64,000 bases of DNA from DATKRB01 sp036501425 (lineage in GTDB: Bacteria; Actinomycetota; Acidimicrobiia; Acidimicrobiales; RAAP-2). Of this stretch, positions 51,805 through 60,380 are shown piece after piece. The DNA lies in the NCBI GenBank assembly GCA_036501425.1, contig DASYAI010000077.1, positions 1 through 64,000 on the forward strand. The letters are read 5' to 3'. A program made the translations under genes and the position numbers. The notes under the pieces were generated by a model, which was not told the DNA's origin, did not search any database, and saw only the letters and a list, made by a program, of their open reading frames with translations. Position 1 is the first letter of the stretch. Each line of letters starts with the position of its first letter.

Positions 51805-52476
51805 ATGCCGACGGTAGCGATGACCAAGGACTGCACGGCGCTCAGCGACGCCGAGCTGGCGGAGATGGCGGACCTGTGTGCCGAACGCCCCCCGTCGTTC
51901 GACATCGGGTTCCTCTCCAAGCAGCGCGAGGAGTGGGTGCTGGTGACCTTGGCCCGCGAGGGCTCACGTTTGCGCGGGTACTCGTTCTGTACCCTCGAGC
52001 GGATCGGCGGCACCCCGTCGCTGCTGGTCGGCCTGGCCTCGGTGGACCGCACGGCCAAGGCCGACACGGTGCTGCGCTCGATGATGGCCGACCAGTACCG
52101 CCGGGCCTTGCTGGCGTTCCCCGACGAGGACGTCCTGCTCGGGACCCGGTTGCTCTCTGCCGAGGGCTTCCGGGCGTTTGCCGGCCTGGTCGACGTGGTC
52201 CCGAGCGTCGGCAGCAAGCCCTCCGGCGAAGAGCGGGCGTGGGCCCGGCGCCTCGCCAAGCGCTTCGGCTGCGACGGCAAGCTCGACGACCGGACCTTCG
52301 TCTTGAAGGGGGACCGCTCGGCCGCCGGCGGCTTGGACTTTCTGGCGGCCAAGGTGAAGCTGCCCGACGGTGTGGAGATGCTCTTTGACGGGGTCGACGC
52401 CGCTCGGGGCGACCGGTTGGTGGCGTTCGGGTGGGCGATGGCCGAGGATCTGGCCAGCGGGAAGCTCGGGCGCTGA
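51805..52476 (+). CDS. Conserved-looking hypothetical protein
   Basis: 223 aa, soluble, mixed alpha/beta in appearance, with no recognised motif. Segments such as EEWVLVTLAREGSRLRGYSF, LVGLASVDRTAKADTVLRSM and DEDVLLGTRLLSAEGFRAF are well ordered, and a GNAT-like fold is conceivable but unproven. The strong -10 box and the absence of low-complexity stretches support a real gene. Its stop lies in the repeat at 52464. Confidence 0.72.
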   Translation: MPTVAMTKDCTALSDAELAEMADLCAERPPSFDIGFLSKQREEWVLVTLAREGSRLRGYSFCTLERIGGTPSLLVGLASVDRTAKADTVLRSMMADQYRRALLAFPDEDVLLGTRLLSAEGFRAFAGLVDVVPSVGSKPSGEERAWARRLAKRFGCDGKLDDRTFVLKGDRSAAGGLDFLAAKVKLPDGVEMLFDGVDAARGDRLVAFGWAMAEDLASGKLGR

Positions 52477-52497
52477 CCCGGGCTCGGGCGCTGACCC
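52464..52497. repeat. 16-bp direct repeat across a stop codon
   Basis: GCTCGGGCGCTGACCC is present at 52464-52479 and 52482-52497. The first copy contains the TGA of the hypothetical gene. It lies in the spacer between convergent genes. Confidence 0.9.
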
Positions 52498-52516
52498 CGC
52501 CGGGGATCGGCGTCGA

Positions 52517-53260
52517 TCAGCCGGCCGGAAGGATGGCCACACAAACCTTGGTGCAGTAGCCGTCGCGCGGGCGGCTGACGGCAGCCACCACGTAGTGCGG
52601 ACGGAACCCGAGGGCGTTGGCAAGGTCCTTTCCGGCCAGCCGATCTCGCCGGGCTGCGTCGAGCGCCCGGGCCGCTTGGGCGTCTTCGACCGGTAGCCAG
52701 ACGTCGTCGCGGTTCCAGCCGAAGCGGACCCACGTGGACCCGTCGATCCGGCGACGGATCAGCTGGGGGCCTCGAGCGGGGACCACCAGGGCGACCGACG
52801 GACGAGCGCCCCGGAATTCCCAGTACGGGGCCGAGGGCCCGGCGAAGCCCAGCAGCTGGCCGTCGGCCGGGGCGGCCAGGCGCTCGAGCATCCGGCGCAC
52901 CCGCCGACCCCGCAGGGTGCCGACCTGGCGTGGCAGCCCGTCGGCGGTGGCCGCCTCGGGCTGAGCCAGGTCGTCGGTCTCGGGATCGTCGGCCAGCCGA
53001 GACTCGACGACGTCGAAGGGGACCAGGTCAGGCCCGTGGTCGTCGGGCCACGGCACCCGCAACCGCACGATCGAGCCCGAGGCGAGGTCCACAGCGATCG
53101 TGTCGTCGGGCCCGGTCGCCAGAACGAGCAGCCGGAGCTCGGTCCCACCGGCGCGCTGCGCCGGCCCCAGTCGACCGGCGTCGCGCAGCAGCGCCCGCGC
53201 CGAGCTACCCCGCAGCTCGGCGCGGTCGCGGCGCGCGTTCGGGCTCGAGGGGTCAGCCAC
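52517..53260 (-). CDS. Hypothetical protein downstream of YyaL
   Basis: 247 aa from the GTG at 53260, which overlaps the YyaL stop by 8 bp. No signal peptide or membrane helix. Ordered segments: RLLVLATGPDDTIAVDLASG, LLGFAGPSAPYWEFRGARPS, VRFGWNRDDVWLPVEDAQA, and a Cys pair near the end (GYCTKVCVAILPAG). I do not recognise the family. Coupling to YyaL suggests a joint role. Confidence 0.68.
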   Translation of the reverse strand: MADPSSPNARRDRAELRGSSARALLRDAGRLGPAQRAGGTELRLLVLATGPDDTIAVDLASGSIVRLRVPWPDDHGPDLVPFDVVESRLADDPETDDLAQPEAATADGLPRQVGTLRGRRVRRMLERLAAPADGQLLGFAGPSAPYWEFRGARPSVALVVPARGPQLIRRRIDGSTWVRFGWNRDDVWLPVEDAQAARALDAARRDRLAGKDLANALGFRPHYVVAAVSRPRDGYCTKVCVAILPAG

Positions 53261-55388
53261 CCCCGGACGACCCCGGGCCCGCACCCACCGCGACCTCGTC
53301 GAGCTGCGCCCTCAGGGTCACGGGGTCGGCGGTGGGCAACCGGCACACGAACCCGTGGCAGAGGTGGGCCGCATCGCCGGTCCGTCCCTCCCACAGGGGC
53401 CCGTCGGACGGCTCTCCCCAGGCCAGCACCGTGGTGGGCGTCCAGCGCCGGTGCACCTCGGCCACCAGGTCGGGCCGGTCCCCGGCGACCACCACCTCGG
53501 TCCGGTCGTCGATCAGCCCGACCGCGGCGACCAGGTCGGGCACGGCCAGGGGACTGGCGTTGAGCAGGGGTGTGGCCAGCGCCACGATGCGCTCGCCGGC
53601 GGCCCGGAACCGGTCGAGCCCGCTCAGCGCGCCGACGCGCAACAGGGCTGCCGCGGCGACCGAGTTCGCCGATGGCACCGCCCCGTCGGCCACGTCCTTG
53701 GACCGGGCGATCAGGGCCGGCGCGTCGTGGCCGACCGTGAGGAGCCCGCCGACCCCCGCTCCGCCCGCCCCGCCCGGCCCGTGGGCGGCCAGCCCCCCGG
53801 GCGCCGTCGGGATCGCCTCCTCGGGCGGCTGGCCGTCCCAGAAGGTGCGGAGGAGGGTGTCGGCCACCTCGACCGCGCGCTCGCTCCAGCGCCGGAGCCC
53901 GGTCAGCTCGGCCAGCCGGGTGCAGGCGTCGACCACCCACGCCACGTCAGCGGAAAGGGCGAGGTGCCGGGCCCGGCCGTTCTGCCAGCTGCGCAGCCAC
54001 CGGCCGTCGTCGGGTCGCCGCAGCTCGGCGAAGAGGAAGTCCATGATCTGCTCCGCCCGCCGCGCCCAGCGTGGATCGCCGGTGGCGGCGGCGGCCTCGG
54101 CCAGGCTGGAGGCGAACATCGCGTTCCATTCCGTCAGGACCTTGTCGTCGGTGGCCGGCTGGGGGCGGCCCCGTCGAGCTCGTACGAGCAGCCCCCGGGC
54201 CTCGAGCATCCCGCCCGGCAGCGCCCGCGGGGCGCCGGGCGGGCGGTGGGGGACCGACCGGCCGTCCACGTCCCCGGCCTCGGTGATGCCGTACCAGTCG
54301 AGCACCGCCTCGACCAGGTCCTCGCGGCCCCCGGCGGAGAGCGCCTGGAGGACCTCGGCCGGCGTGAAGGTCGCGTGGCCGCCCTCCACGCCTGCCGCGT
54401 CGGCGTCCTGCGAGGAGTACAGACCACCCCCGGGTGCGCCGAGCTCGTCGAGCGCGTAGTCGATGGTCTCGGTGGCCACCGCCAGATGGCCGGCGTTGCC
54501 GGTGCTCTGCCATGCGTGCAGGTAGGCCCGGGCGAGCAGGGCCTGATCGGTCAGCATCTTCTCGAAATGGGGCACCAGCCACCGCTCGTCGGTGGCGTAG
54601 CGGCAGAACCCGCCTACCAGGTGGTCGTAGATCCCCCCCGCCGCCATCTCGTCGAGGGTGGTGGTCGCCATGGCCAGCGCGGCCGGGTCGCCGGAGCGCC
54701 CGTGGTGGCGCAGGCAGAGCTCGACGTAGCTGGGCCGGGGAAACTTGGGTGCCGGCCCGAAGCCCCCGTGGACGGGATCGAAGCGCTCGGCCAGCGCCGC
54801 CACCGCGGCCGCCACCGCCTCGGCGCCCGCGGGCATCGCATCGGGCTCGGTCCCCGGCCGGGCATGGCGGTTGGCCACCGCCAGCAGGTCGACCTCGTCG
54901 GCCACGGCGCCGGTCAGCGCGTCCGCCTGCTGCTCCACCTCGGACCGGCGAGTCGACCAGGCGTCGGCCAGCACGTCGAGCACGGTGCGGAACGCCGGCA
55001 TGCCCGACCGCTCGGTCGGCGGGTAGTAGGTGCCGGCATGGAACGGGCGCCCGTCGGGGGTGCAGAAGATGCTGAGCGGCCAGCCGCCCGACCCGATCAG
55101 CGCCATCGCTGCGCCCATGTAGAGGGCGTCGACGTCGGGCCGCTCCTCGCGGTCCACTTTGATCGAGACGAACGAGCGGCCTAGCAGCGCGCCGATTGCC
55201 GGATCCTCGAAGCTCTCGTGGGCCATCACGTGGCACCAGTGGCACGAGGCGTAGCCGATCGAGACGAAGAGGGGCTTGTCCTCCGCCACCGCCCGGTCGA
55301 AGGCTTCGGGTCCCCACGGGTACCACTCCACCGGGTTGTCGGCGTGCTGGCGGAGGTACGGGCTGGTCTCGGAGGCGAGCCGGTTCAC
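53253..55388 (-). CDS. YyaL/SSP411-type thioredoxin-fold protein (DUF255)
   Basis: 711 aa from the GTG at 55388. The N-terminal thioredoxin-like DUF255 domain starts NRLASETSPYLRQHADNPVEW and has CHWCH (C49 to C52). It is followed by a six-hairpin glycosidase-like barrel (about 190-600; GGFGPAPKFPRPSY, GGIYDHLVGGFCRYATDERWLVPHFEKM). The family is widespread, and no activity is firmly known. TAGCAT 7 nt upstream suggests a leaderless transcript. Only 64 bp separate it from the divergent SDR gene. Confidence 0.9.
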   Translation of the reverse strand: MNRLASETSPYLRQHADNPVEWYPWGPEAFDRAVAEDKPLFVSIGYASCHWCHVMAHESFEDPAIGALLGRSFVSIKVDREERPDVDALYMGAAMALIGSGGWPLSIFCTPDGRPFHAGTYYPPTERSGMPAFRTVLDVLADAWSTRRSEVEQQADALTGAVADEVDLLAVANRHARPGTEPDAMPAGAEAVAAAVAALAERFDPVHGGFGPAPKFPRPSYVELCLRHHGRSGDPAALAMATTTLDEMAAGGIYDHLVGGFCRYATDERWLVPHFEKMLTDQALLARAYLHAWQSTGNAGHLAVATETIDYALDELGAPGGGLYSSQDADAAGVEGGHATFTPAEVLQALSAGGREDLVEAVLDWYGITEAGDVDGRSVPHRPPGAPRALPGGMLEARGLLVRARRGRPQPATDDKVLTEWNAMFASSLAEAAAATGDPRWARRAEQIMDFLFAELRRPDDGRWLRSWQNGRARHLALSADVAWVVDACTRLAELTGLRRWSERAVEVADTLLRTFWDGQPPEEAIPTAPGGLAAHGPGGAGGAGVGGLLTVGHDAPALIARSKDVADGAVPSANSVAAAALLRVGALSGLDRFRAAGERIVALATPLLNASPLAVPDLVAAVGLIDDRTEVVVAGDRPDLVAEVHRRWTPTTVLAWGEPSDGPLWEGRTGDAAHLCHGFVCRLPTADPVTLRAQLDEVAVGAGPGSSGGG

Positions 55389-55395
55389 CGGGCCG

Positions 55396-55401
55396 ATGCT
55401 A
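55396..55401 (-). promoter_or_regulatory. Candidate -10 box for YyaL gene
   Basis: Minus-strand TAGCAT ends 7 nt before the GTG at 55388. Confidence 0.45.
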
Positions 55402-55439
55402 GACAGCCTCGACCGGTGCCGAACCGCCGGCGAGTCGCC

Positions 55440-55445
55440 TAGCGT
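55440..55445 (+). promoter_or_regulatory. Candidate -10 box for SDR gene
   Basis: TAGCGT ends 7 nt before the ATG at 55453. Confidence 0.45.
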
Positions 55446-55452
55446 GCCCAGC

Positions 55453-56220
55453 ATGCAGCTCGACCTGAGCGGGAGGACCGCCCTGGTCACCGGCGCCAGC
55501 CGGGGGATCGGGCTCGCCGTCGCCCACTGCCTGGCCCGGGCCGGCGCCAAGGTCATGCTCTCCGCGCGTCGGGGACCGGCACTCGAGCGCGCCGCCGGCT
55601 CGATCGCCCGCGACGGGGGGACCGTGGCGTGGTTCGCCGCCAACGCCGGCGATCCGGACCAGGCCCAGGCCTGCGTGGAGGCCACCCTGGACCGCTTCGG
55701 GGCGCTCGACGTGCTGGTCAACAACGCGGCCACCAACCCCTACATGGGTCCGACGGTGGGCATCGACCGGGCGCGGGCCGAAAAGACGGTGGCGGTCAAC
55801 CAGCTCGGGCCGTTGCGGTGGACCGAGCTCGCCTGGGGCCGCTGGATGCGTGAGCACGGCGGAAGCGTGGTCAACGTCGCCTCGGTCGGCGGGCTCACGC
55901 CCGAGCCGGGCATCGGCTGGTACAACGTCACCAAGGCGGCCGTGCTGGCGCTGACCCGCCAGCTGGCATTCGAGCTGGCGCCGAACGTCCGGGTGAACGC
56001 GGTCGCGCCGGGCCTGGTGAAGACCGATTTCGCCCGAGCCGTATGGGAACCTGATCTGGCGGGGCTGGTCAGCCGGACCCCGCTCGGCCGTATCGGGGAG
56101 CCCGAGGACGTGGCGGCCGCCGTCCTTTTCCTCGCCTCGGACGCCGCGGCCTGGATCACCGGGCAGGTCCTGGTGGTCGACGGGGGAGCCACCGTGCAGC
56201 CCAACGGGGCGATCGGCTGA
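55453..56220 (+). CDS. Short-chain dehydrogenase/reductase
   Basis: 255 aa. Classical SDR: NAD(P) motif LVTGASRGIGLAVAH, NNAATNP, catalytic Ser in NVASVGG, YNVTK with catalytic Tyr and Lys, and NAVAPGLVKTDFAR. Ends GQVLVVDGGATVQPNGAIG. Substrate unknown; SDRs of this type reduce 3-oxoacyl or related ketones. The last eight codons and the stop form the first copy of the 25-bp tandem repeat that follows, so the C-terminal tail may have been created by the duplication. Confidence 0.9.
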   Translation: MQLDLSGRTALVTGASRGIGLAVAHCLARAGAKVMLSARRGPALERAAGSIARDGGTVAWFAANAGDPDQAQACVEATLDRFGALDVLVNNAATNPYMGPTVGIDRARAEKTVAVNQLGPLRWTELAWGRWMREHGGSVVNVASVGGLTPEPGIGWYNVTKAAVLALTRQLAFELAPNVRVNAVAPGLVKTDFARAVWEPDLAGLVSRTPLGRIGEPEDVAAAVLFLASDAAAWITGQVLVVDGGATVQPNGAIG

Positions 56221-56271
56221 ACAGCCCAACGGGGCGATCGGCTGAACCGCCCAACGGGGCGATCGGCCGAG
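56198..56271. repeat. 25-bp tandem repeat, three copies, across the SDR stop
   Basis: Copies at 56198-56222 and 56223-56247 are identical (they begin AGCCCAACGGGGCGATCGGC); the third (56248-56271) differs at two sites. Copy 1 contains the SDR stop codon. Each copy holds the palindrome CGATCG. It lies between convergent SDR and menE. Confidence 0.93.
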
Positions 56272-56282
56272 TCGTCGTCGGC

Positions 56283-57521
56283 TCAGCGCAGCAGCCGGCG
56301 GCGCACCTTGCCCGACGAGGTGCGCGGCAGGGTGGGGACGAGCACCAGCTCTTTGGGGGCGGCCCAGGGGGCGAGCTCGGCCACCACCGCCTCGCGGAGC
56401 TCCACCAGTGCCGGCGGGGCGGCGGAGGTGCCCGGGACCACCCACGCCACCACCCGCTCGCCCCACTCGGGGTCGGGGCGCTTCCACACGGCCACCTCCG
56501 CCACACCCGGGATCCGGGCGAGCACCTGCTCCACCGCGGTGGGCCAGACCTTCTCCCCCCCGGTGACGATGACCTCGGCGAGGCGGCCGGTCACCTCGAG
56601 CGCACCGTCGGGGCCGAGGCGCCCACCGTCGCCGGTGGGCAGCCAACCGCCGCGACGATCGCCGCCGATGGCGCCCGCGGCCGGGCTGCGGGCATCGTCT
56701 CGAGTCTCGTGCCGGCCGGGCCCGGCGGGACGGTCTGTGGGACCGGGTCCCTCGAGACGCGGATCGGTGCCGTCCCGGTAGCAGCGCAGGAGCATCGGGC
56801 CCCGGACCAGAATCTCGTCCTTCGCCCCCCCACCGGGCTCGCCGGTGCCGATGGCCAGCTCGACGCCGTCGATCGGTCGGCCGTCGTAGACGACGCCCGA
56901 GCCGGTCTCGGTCAGCCCGTAGGTGGTGACCACGTTGGGCGCCAGGTGCTCGGGCGGTGCCGCCCCGCCCAGCAGCACCAGGGCGAAGAGCCCCGGATCG
57001 AGGCGGCGGAGCGCCGTGGCCACCAGCGAGACGTGGGTCACCTGCCCCCGGCGTCCCAGCTCCGTCACCTCGCCGGCGTCGAAGCCCGGCAGCACCGTGA
57101 GGGCGGTGCCGGTGAGCAGGGCCCGGGTGACCACCGACAGGCCGCCGATGTGGGCCAGGGGCAGGCATGCCAGCCAGTGGTGGCGGCCGGGGTCCACCGC
57201 GAGGCGAGACGACGTCGCCCGCGCCGAGGCCGCCACGGCCTCGAGCGTCAGGACGGCCGCCCGGGGCTCACCGCTGGTTCCGCTGGTGCACACCACCAGC
57301 GCGTCGCCCTCCTCGACCGGCCGGCCGTCGGCAACCCGGGCCACCGACCCGTCGATCCCGACGACCCTCGATGGCCGAAGGGTCGCCAGCTGGGCCCGGG
57401 CCTGGGCGGCTGGCAGGCGGGCATCGAGCGCGGCGACGGCATCGCCTTGATCCCAGGCGGATCGCAGGGCCCGCACGAAGTCCGGGCCGCCCGGCAGTTC
57501 GATTGCCACGAGCTCGCGCAC
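56283..57521 (-). CDS. menE: o-Succinylbenzoate-CoA ligase MenE
   Basis: 412 aa from the GTG at 57521; a GTG at 57509 is possible. Acyl-adenylate-forming enzyme that activates o-succinylbenzoate in menaquinone synthesis. ATP loop VVCTSGTSGEPRAAVL, ACLPLAHIGGLSVV, TYGLTETGSG, WLPTGDGG and the C-terminal SSGKVRRRLLR with the catalytic Lys. The men context decides between MenE and other acyl-CoA ligases. A Gly/Arg/Pro-rich insertion (about 258-290) is unusual. It is divergent from menB with 21 bp between starts. Confidence 0.9.
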   Translation of the reverse strand: MRELVAIELPGGPDFVRALRSAWDQGDAVAALDARLPAAQARAQLATLRPSRVVGIDGSVARVADGRPVEEGDALVVCTSGTSGEPRAAVLTLEAVAASARATSSRLAVDPGRHHWLACLPLAHIGGLSVVTRALLTGTALTVLPGFDAGEVTELGRRGQVTHVSLVATALRRLDPGLFALVLLGGAAPPEHLAPNVVTTYGLTETGSGVVYDGRPIDGVELAIGTGEPGGGAKDEILVRGPMLLRCYRDGTDPRLEGPGPTDRPAGPGRHETRDDARSPAAGAIGGDRRGGWLPTGDGGRLGPDGALEVTGRLAEVIVTGGEKVWPTAVEQVLARIPGVAEVAVWKRPDPEWGERVVAWVVPGTSAAPPALVELREAVVAELAPWAAPKELVLVPTLPRTSSGKVRRRLLR

Positions 57522-57528
57522 CGGCCGG

Positions 57529-57535
57529 TAGCGTA
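57529..57535. promoter_or_regulatory. Overlapping divergent -10 boxes, menE and menB
   Basis: Plus-strand TAGCGT (57529-57534) ends 8 nt before the menB GTG; minus-strand TACGCT (57535-57530) ends 8 nt before the menE GTG. The two hexamers share five base pairs, so one site could fire in both directions with leaderless transcripts. Confidence 0.5.
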
Positions 57536-57542
57536 GGTCGCC

Positions 57543-58451
57543 GTGACCGAACCCCTGGCGCCCCGGACGGTCGTCGTCGGTCCTCCGGCTGATCCGCTCG
57601 AGCCGCTCCGGCGGCTCGAGCCGCCCGAGTGGACCGAACGCCGAGCCTTCGACGACGTCCGCTACGAGGTCGCCGAGGGGATCGCCAAGATCACCATCTG
57701 CCGGCCCGAGGTCCGCAACGCCTTCCGGCCGCAGACCCTCTTCGAGCTGGCCGAGGCGTTCGACCTCGCCCGCGACGATCCCGAGGTCGGGGCGGTCGTC
57801 CTGACCGGCGAGGGGCCCGACGCCTTCTGCTCGGGCGGGGACCAGCGGGTACGGGGCGACGACGGGTACCTGGGCGACGACGAGGTCGCTCGACGGGGGA
57901 TCGGCCGCCTCAACGTCCTGGACCTGCAGGTGCAGATCCGCCGGCTCCCCAAGCCGGTGGTGGCGATGGTCGCCGGGTACGCCATCGGGGGCGGCCACGT
58001 GCTGCACCTGGTGTGCGACCTGACCATCGCCGCCGACAACGCCCGGTTCGGCCAGACCGGTCCCAGGGTCGGGAGCTTCGACGGCGGCTTCGGCTCGGGA
58101 CTGCTGGCGCGGACGGTAGGGCTCAAGCGGGCCAAGGAGATCTGGTTCCTCTGCCGCCAGTACGACGCGGCGCAGGCCCTCGAGTGGGGACTCGTCAACG
58201 CGGTGGTCCCCCTGGCCGACCTCGAGCGCGAGACGGTGGCGTGGTGCCGTCGGATGGTGACGCTCTCGCCGATCGCCCTGCGGATGCTGAAGGCCGGCTT
58301 CAACGCCGCCGATGACGGGTTGACCGGCGTCCAGCAGCTCGCCGGCGACGCCACGATGCTCTTCTACATGACCGAGGAGGGCCAGGAGGGCCGGGACGCC
58401 TACGTGCAACGGCGCGAACCGGACTTCTCGCGTTTCCCCCGCCGCCCGTGA
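57543..58451 (+). CDS. menB: 1,4-Dihydroxy-2-naphthoyl-CoA synthase MenB
   Basis: 302 aa. Crotonase-fold enzyme that closes the naphthoquinone ring. Signature FCSGGDQRVRGDDGYLGDDE, VVAMVAGYAIGGGHVLHLVCDLTIAA, QTGPRVGSFDGGFGSGLLAR, and a C-terminal stretch ending YVQRREPDFSRFPRRP typical of MenB. The first 35 residues are an extension. GTG at 57543; its stop overlaps menA (GTGA). Confidence 0.95.
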   Translation: MTEPLAPRTVVVGPPADPLEPLRRLEPPEWTERRAFDDVRYEVAEGIAKITICRPEVRNAFRPQTLFELAEAFDLARDDPEVGAVVLTGEGPDAFCSGGDQRVRGDDGYLGDDEVARRGIGRLNVLDLQVQIRRLPKPVVAMVAGYAIGGGHVLHLVCDLTIAADNARFGQTGPRVGSFDGGFGSGLLARTVGLKRAKEIWFLCRQYDAAQALEWGLVNAVVPLADLERETVAWCRRMVTLSPIALRMLKAGFNAADDGLTGVQQLAGDATMLFYMTEEGQEGRDAYVQRREPDFSRFPRRP

Positions 58452-59578
58452 CCTCGCCGCGCCGCGGCCCCCAGGGTGCGGGCGCCGTCGGGGCGCCGGG
58501 AGTGGTCGGCCCGGCAGCTCTCCCGGATCACCCGGCCCCCCATTCGGATCGCTCGACTGCTCCACCGGCCGGAGCACCGGGGGCGCAGCCCGGCCCCCTG
58601 CGGCGCTGGGTCCTCGGCGCCCGGCCCCGCACGCTGCCGGCGGCGTTGGTCCCGGTGGTCGTCGGGACGGCTGCCGGCTGGACGTTGGCTCACGCCTCGG
58701 CCGGGTGGTCGCAACGCCCGCACACTGGCGTGTGGACGCTCGGGATCGGACCGGTGGGTACGGCGCCCGGCCTCATCTGGTGGCGGGCCGCCTGTGCGCT
58801 CGTGGTGGCACTGGCCGTCCAGGTCGGCACCAACTACGCCAACGACTACGCGGACGGGGTGCGCGGCACCGACGCCGACCGGGTCGGACCGCTGCGCCTG
58901 GTGGCCTCGGGGCTGGTCGCTCCGGCCGTCGTCCGCCGGGCGGCGCTGCTCGCCTTCGCCGTGGCCGGGGCGGCCGGGCTGGCCCTGGCCGCGGCCACGA
59001 CCTGGTGGCTCGTGCCCGTCGGTGCGGCGTGCATCGCCGCCGGGTGGTTCTACACCGGCGGTCCCAGGCCCTACGGCTACCTCGGACTGGGAGAGCTGTT
59101 CGTCTTCGTGTTCTTCGGCCTGGTCGCGACCGCCGGCTCGGCCTACGTCCAGAGCGGCCACCTCCTGGTTCCGGTGCTGGAAGGTCTGTCTGGCTGGGCC
59201 CGGTTCGACTGGCTGGTGGCCCTCTGGGCGGCGGTGCCGGTCGGGCTGCTCGCCACCGCTCTGCTCGAGGCCAACAACCTCCGTGACGTGGAGGGCGACG
59301 CCCGGGCGGGCAAGCGCACCCTTGCCGTGCGGCTCGGCCGAGCCCGGGCCGGCTGGCTGTACATGGGTTCGGTGGGCCTGGCCGCCGCCGGGATCGTCCT
59401 GGTCGGCCTGGCCCGGCCATGGGCCCTGACCGCGCTCGGCGCCATGGTGCTCGCCGTCCGCCCGTCTCGCCTGGTGCTGAGCGGGGCACGCGGCCGCGAG
59501 CTGCTGCCCGTGCTCGGGGCGACCGGCCGTCTGCAGCTGGCCGTCGGGGTCCTGCTCGCGGCCGGGATCCTCGTGTGA
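58448..59578 (+). CDS. menA: 1,4-Dihydroxy-2-naphthoate polyprenyltransferase MenA
   Basis: 376 aa, of which the first 50 are Pro/Gly/Ala-rich and probably disordered. About eight membrane helices follow. UbiA-family motifs: NYANDYADGVRGTDADR (first Asp-rich site binding Mg-diphosphate) and NNLRDVEGDARAGKRTLAVRLG (second site). It attaches the isoprenoid tail to dihydroxynaphthoate, giving demethylmenaquinone. GTG overlaps the menB stop. Confidence 0.94.
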   Translation: MTSPRRGPQGAGAVGAPGVVGPAALPDHPAPHSDRSTAPPAGAPGAQPGPLRRWVLGARPRTLPAALVPVVVGTAAGWTLAHASAGWSQRPHTGVWTLGIGPVGTAPGLIWWRAACALVVALAVQVGTNYANDYADGVRGTDADRVGPLRLVASGLVAPAVVRRAALLAFAVAGAAGLALAAATTWWLVPVGAACIAAGWFYTGGPRPYGYLGLGELFVFVFFGLVATAGSAYVQSGHLLVPVLEGLSGWARFDWLVALWAAVPVGLLATALLEANNLRDVEGDARAGKRTLAVRLGRARAGWLYMGSVGLAAAGIVLVGLARPWALTALGAMVLAVRPSRLVLSGARGRELLPVLGATGRLQLAVGVLLAAGILV

Positions 59579-59595
59579 GCCGCAGCCGGGCCGGT

Positions 59596-60375
59596 TCAGG
59601 GGGCCTGGTCGAGCCAGTGGCCGACGATCCGGGCGCTCGTCCGGGGTTGGTGGAGATGGGCGGCGTGCCGGGAGCCGGGCACGATGGCCGGCACGGCCGC
59701 CGGCATGGTGCCGGCCAGGCGCAGCGCATGGGCGACGAAGCGGGGATCGTCGTGCCCGGCCAGCGCCAGCGTCGGCGTGGCGAGCCGGCCGAGGCGCTCC
59801 CACAGCGGTTCCTGGGTGCCGGTGCCGGCCAGGCGCAGGCTCGAGGCGAGGCCGGTGGCGGTGTTGCGCAGCCGCTCTGCGAGGTCGGACGGGCCGAAGG
59901 GCAGGCCGGCGAACATCGGGGCGGCCAACCATCGCCGGAGGAAAGCGGTCACGTCGCCGTCGGACTCGAGCGCGTCGGCCAGCGTCTCGTCGGCCGACCG
60001 CCGGCGCGCGGCCGCGCCGGGGTCCTCGATGCCGGCGGTGGCGCCGATGACCACCAGCCGCGCCACCCGCTCGGGCGAGGCCAGGGCGGCGTGCAGGGCG
60101 AAACGCGCCCCGAGGGAGTAGCCGAGCAGGTCGAACGGCCGCCCGCCCAGCGCCTGGCCCGCCGCCTCCACGATGAGGCGACCGCCGGTGGGGAGATCGG
60201 CGAGCACGTGCCCGGATCCGCCATGGCCCGGAAGGTCGAGCAGGACCAGCTGGCGGCCCCGGGCGAGCAGGGCGCCGAAGTCACCCCACGAGCGACCCGT
60301 CTGCGTGAAGCCGTGGACCATCACCAGGGGCGGCCCGCTCGGGTCGCCGACCCGCTCCCAGTGCAGGACGTCCAT
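59596..60375 (-). CDS. menH: Alpha/beta hydrolase, probable SHCHC synthase MenH
   Basis: 259 aa. Oxyanion motif MVHGFTQTGRSWGDF, nucleophile elbow LGYSLGARFALHAAL, acid region AGHDDPRF, and the C-terminal His in GSRHAAHLHQP. The FTQTG and GYSLGAR words and the place next to menD fit MenH, which removes pyruvate from SEPHCHC; other hydrolases cannot be excluded. The ATG at 60375 stands only 5 bp from the divergent menD ATG. Confidence 0.85.
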   Translation of the reverse strand: MDVLHWERVGDPSGPPLVMVHGFTQTGRSWGDFGALLARGRQLVLLDLPGHGGSGHVLADLPTGGRLIVEAAGQALGGRPFDLLGYSLGARFALHAALASPERVARLVVIGATAGIEDPGAAARRRSADETLADALESDGDVTAFLRRWLAAPMFAGLPFGPSDLAERLRNTATGLASSLRLAGTGTQEPLWERLGRLATPTLALAGHDDPRFVAHALRLAGTMPAAVPAIVPGSRHAAHLHQPRTSARIVGHWLDQAP

Positions 60376-60380
60376 CGGCG

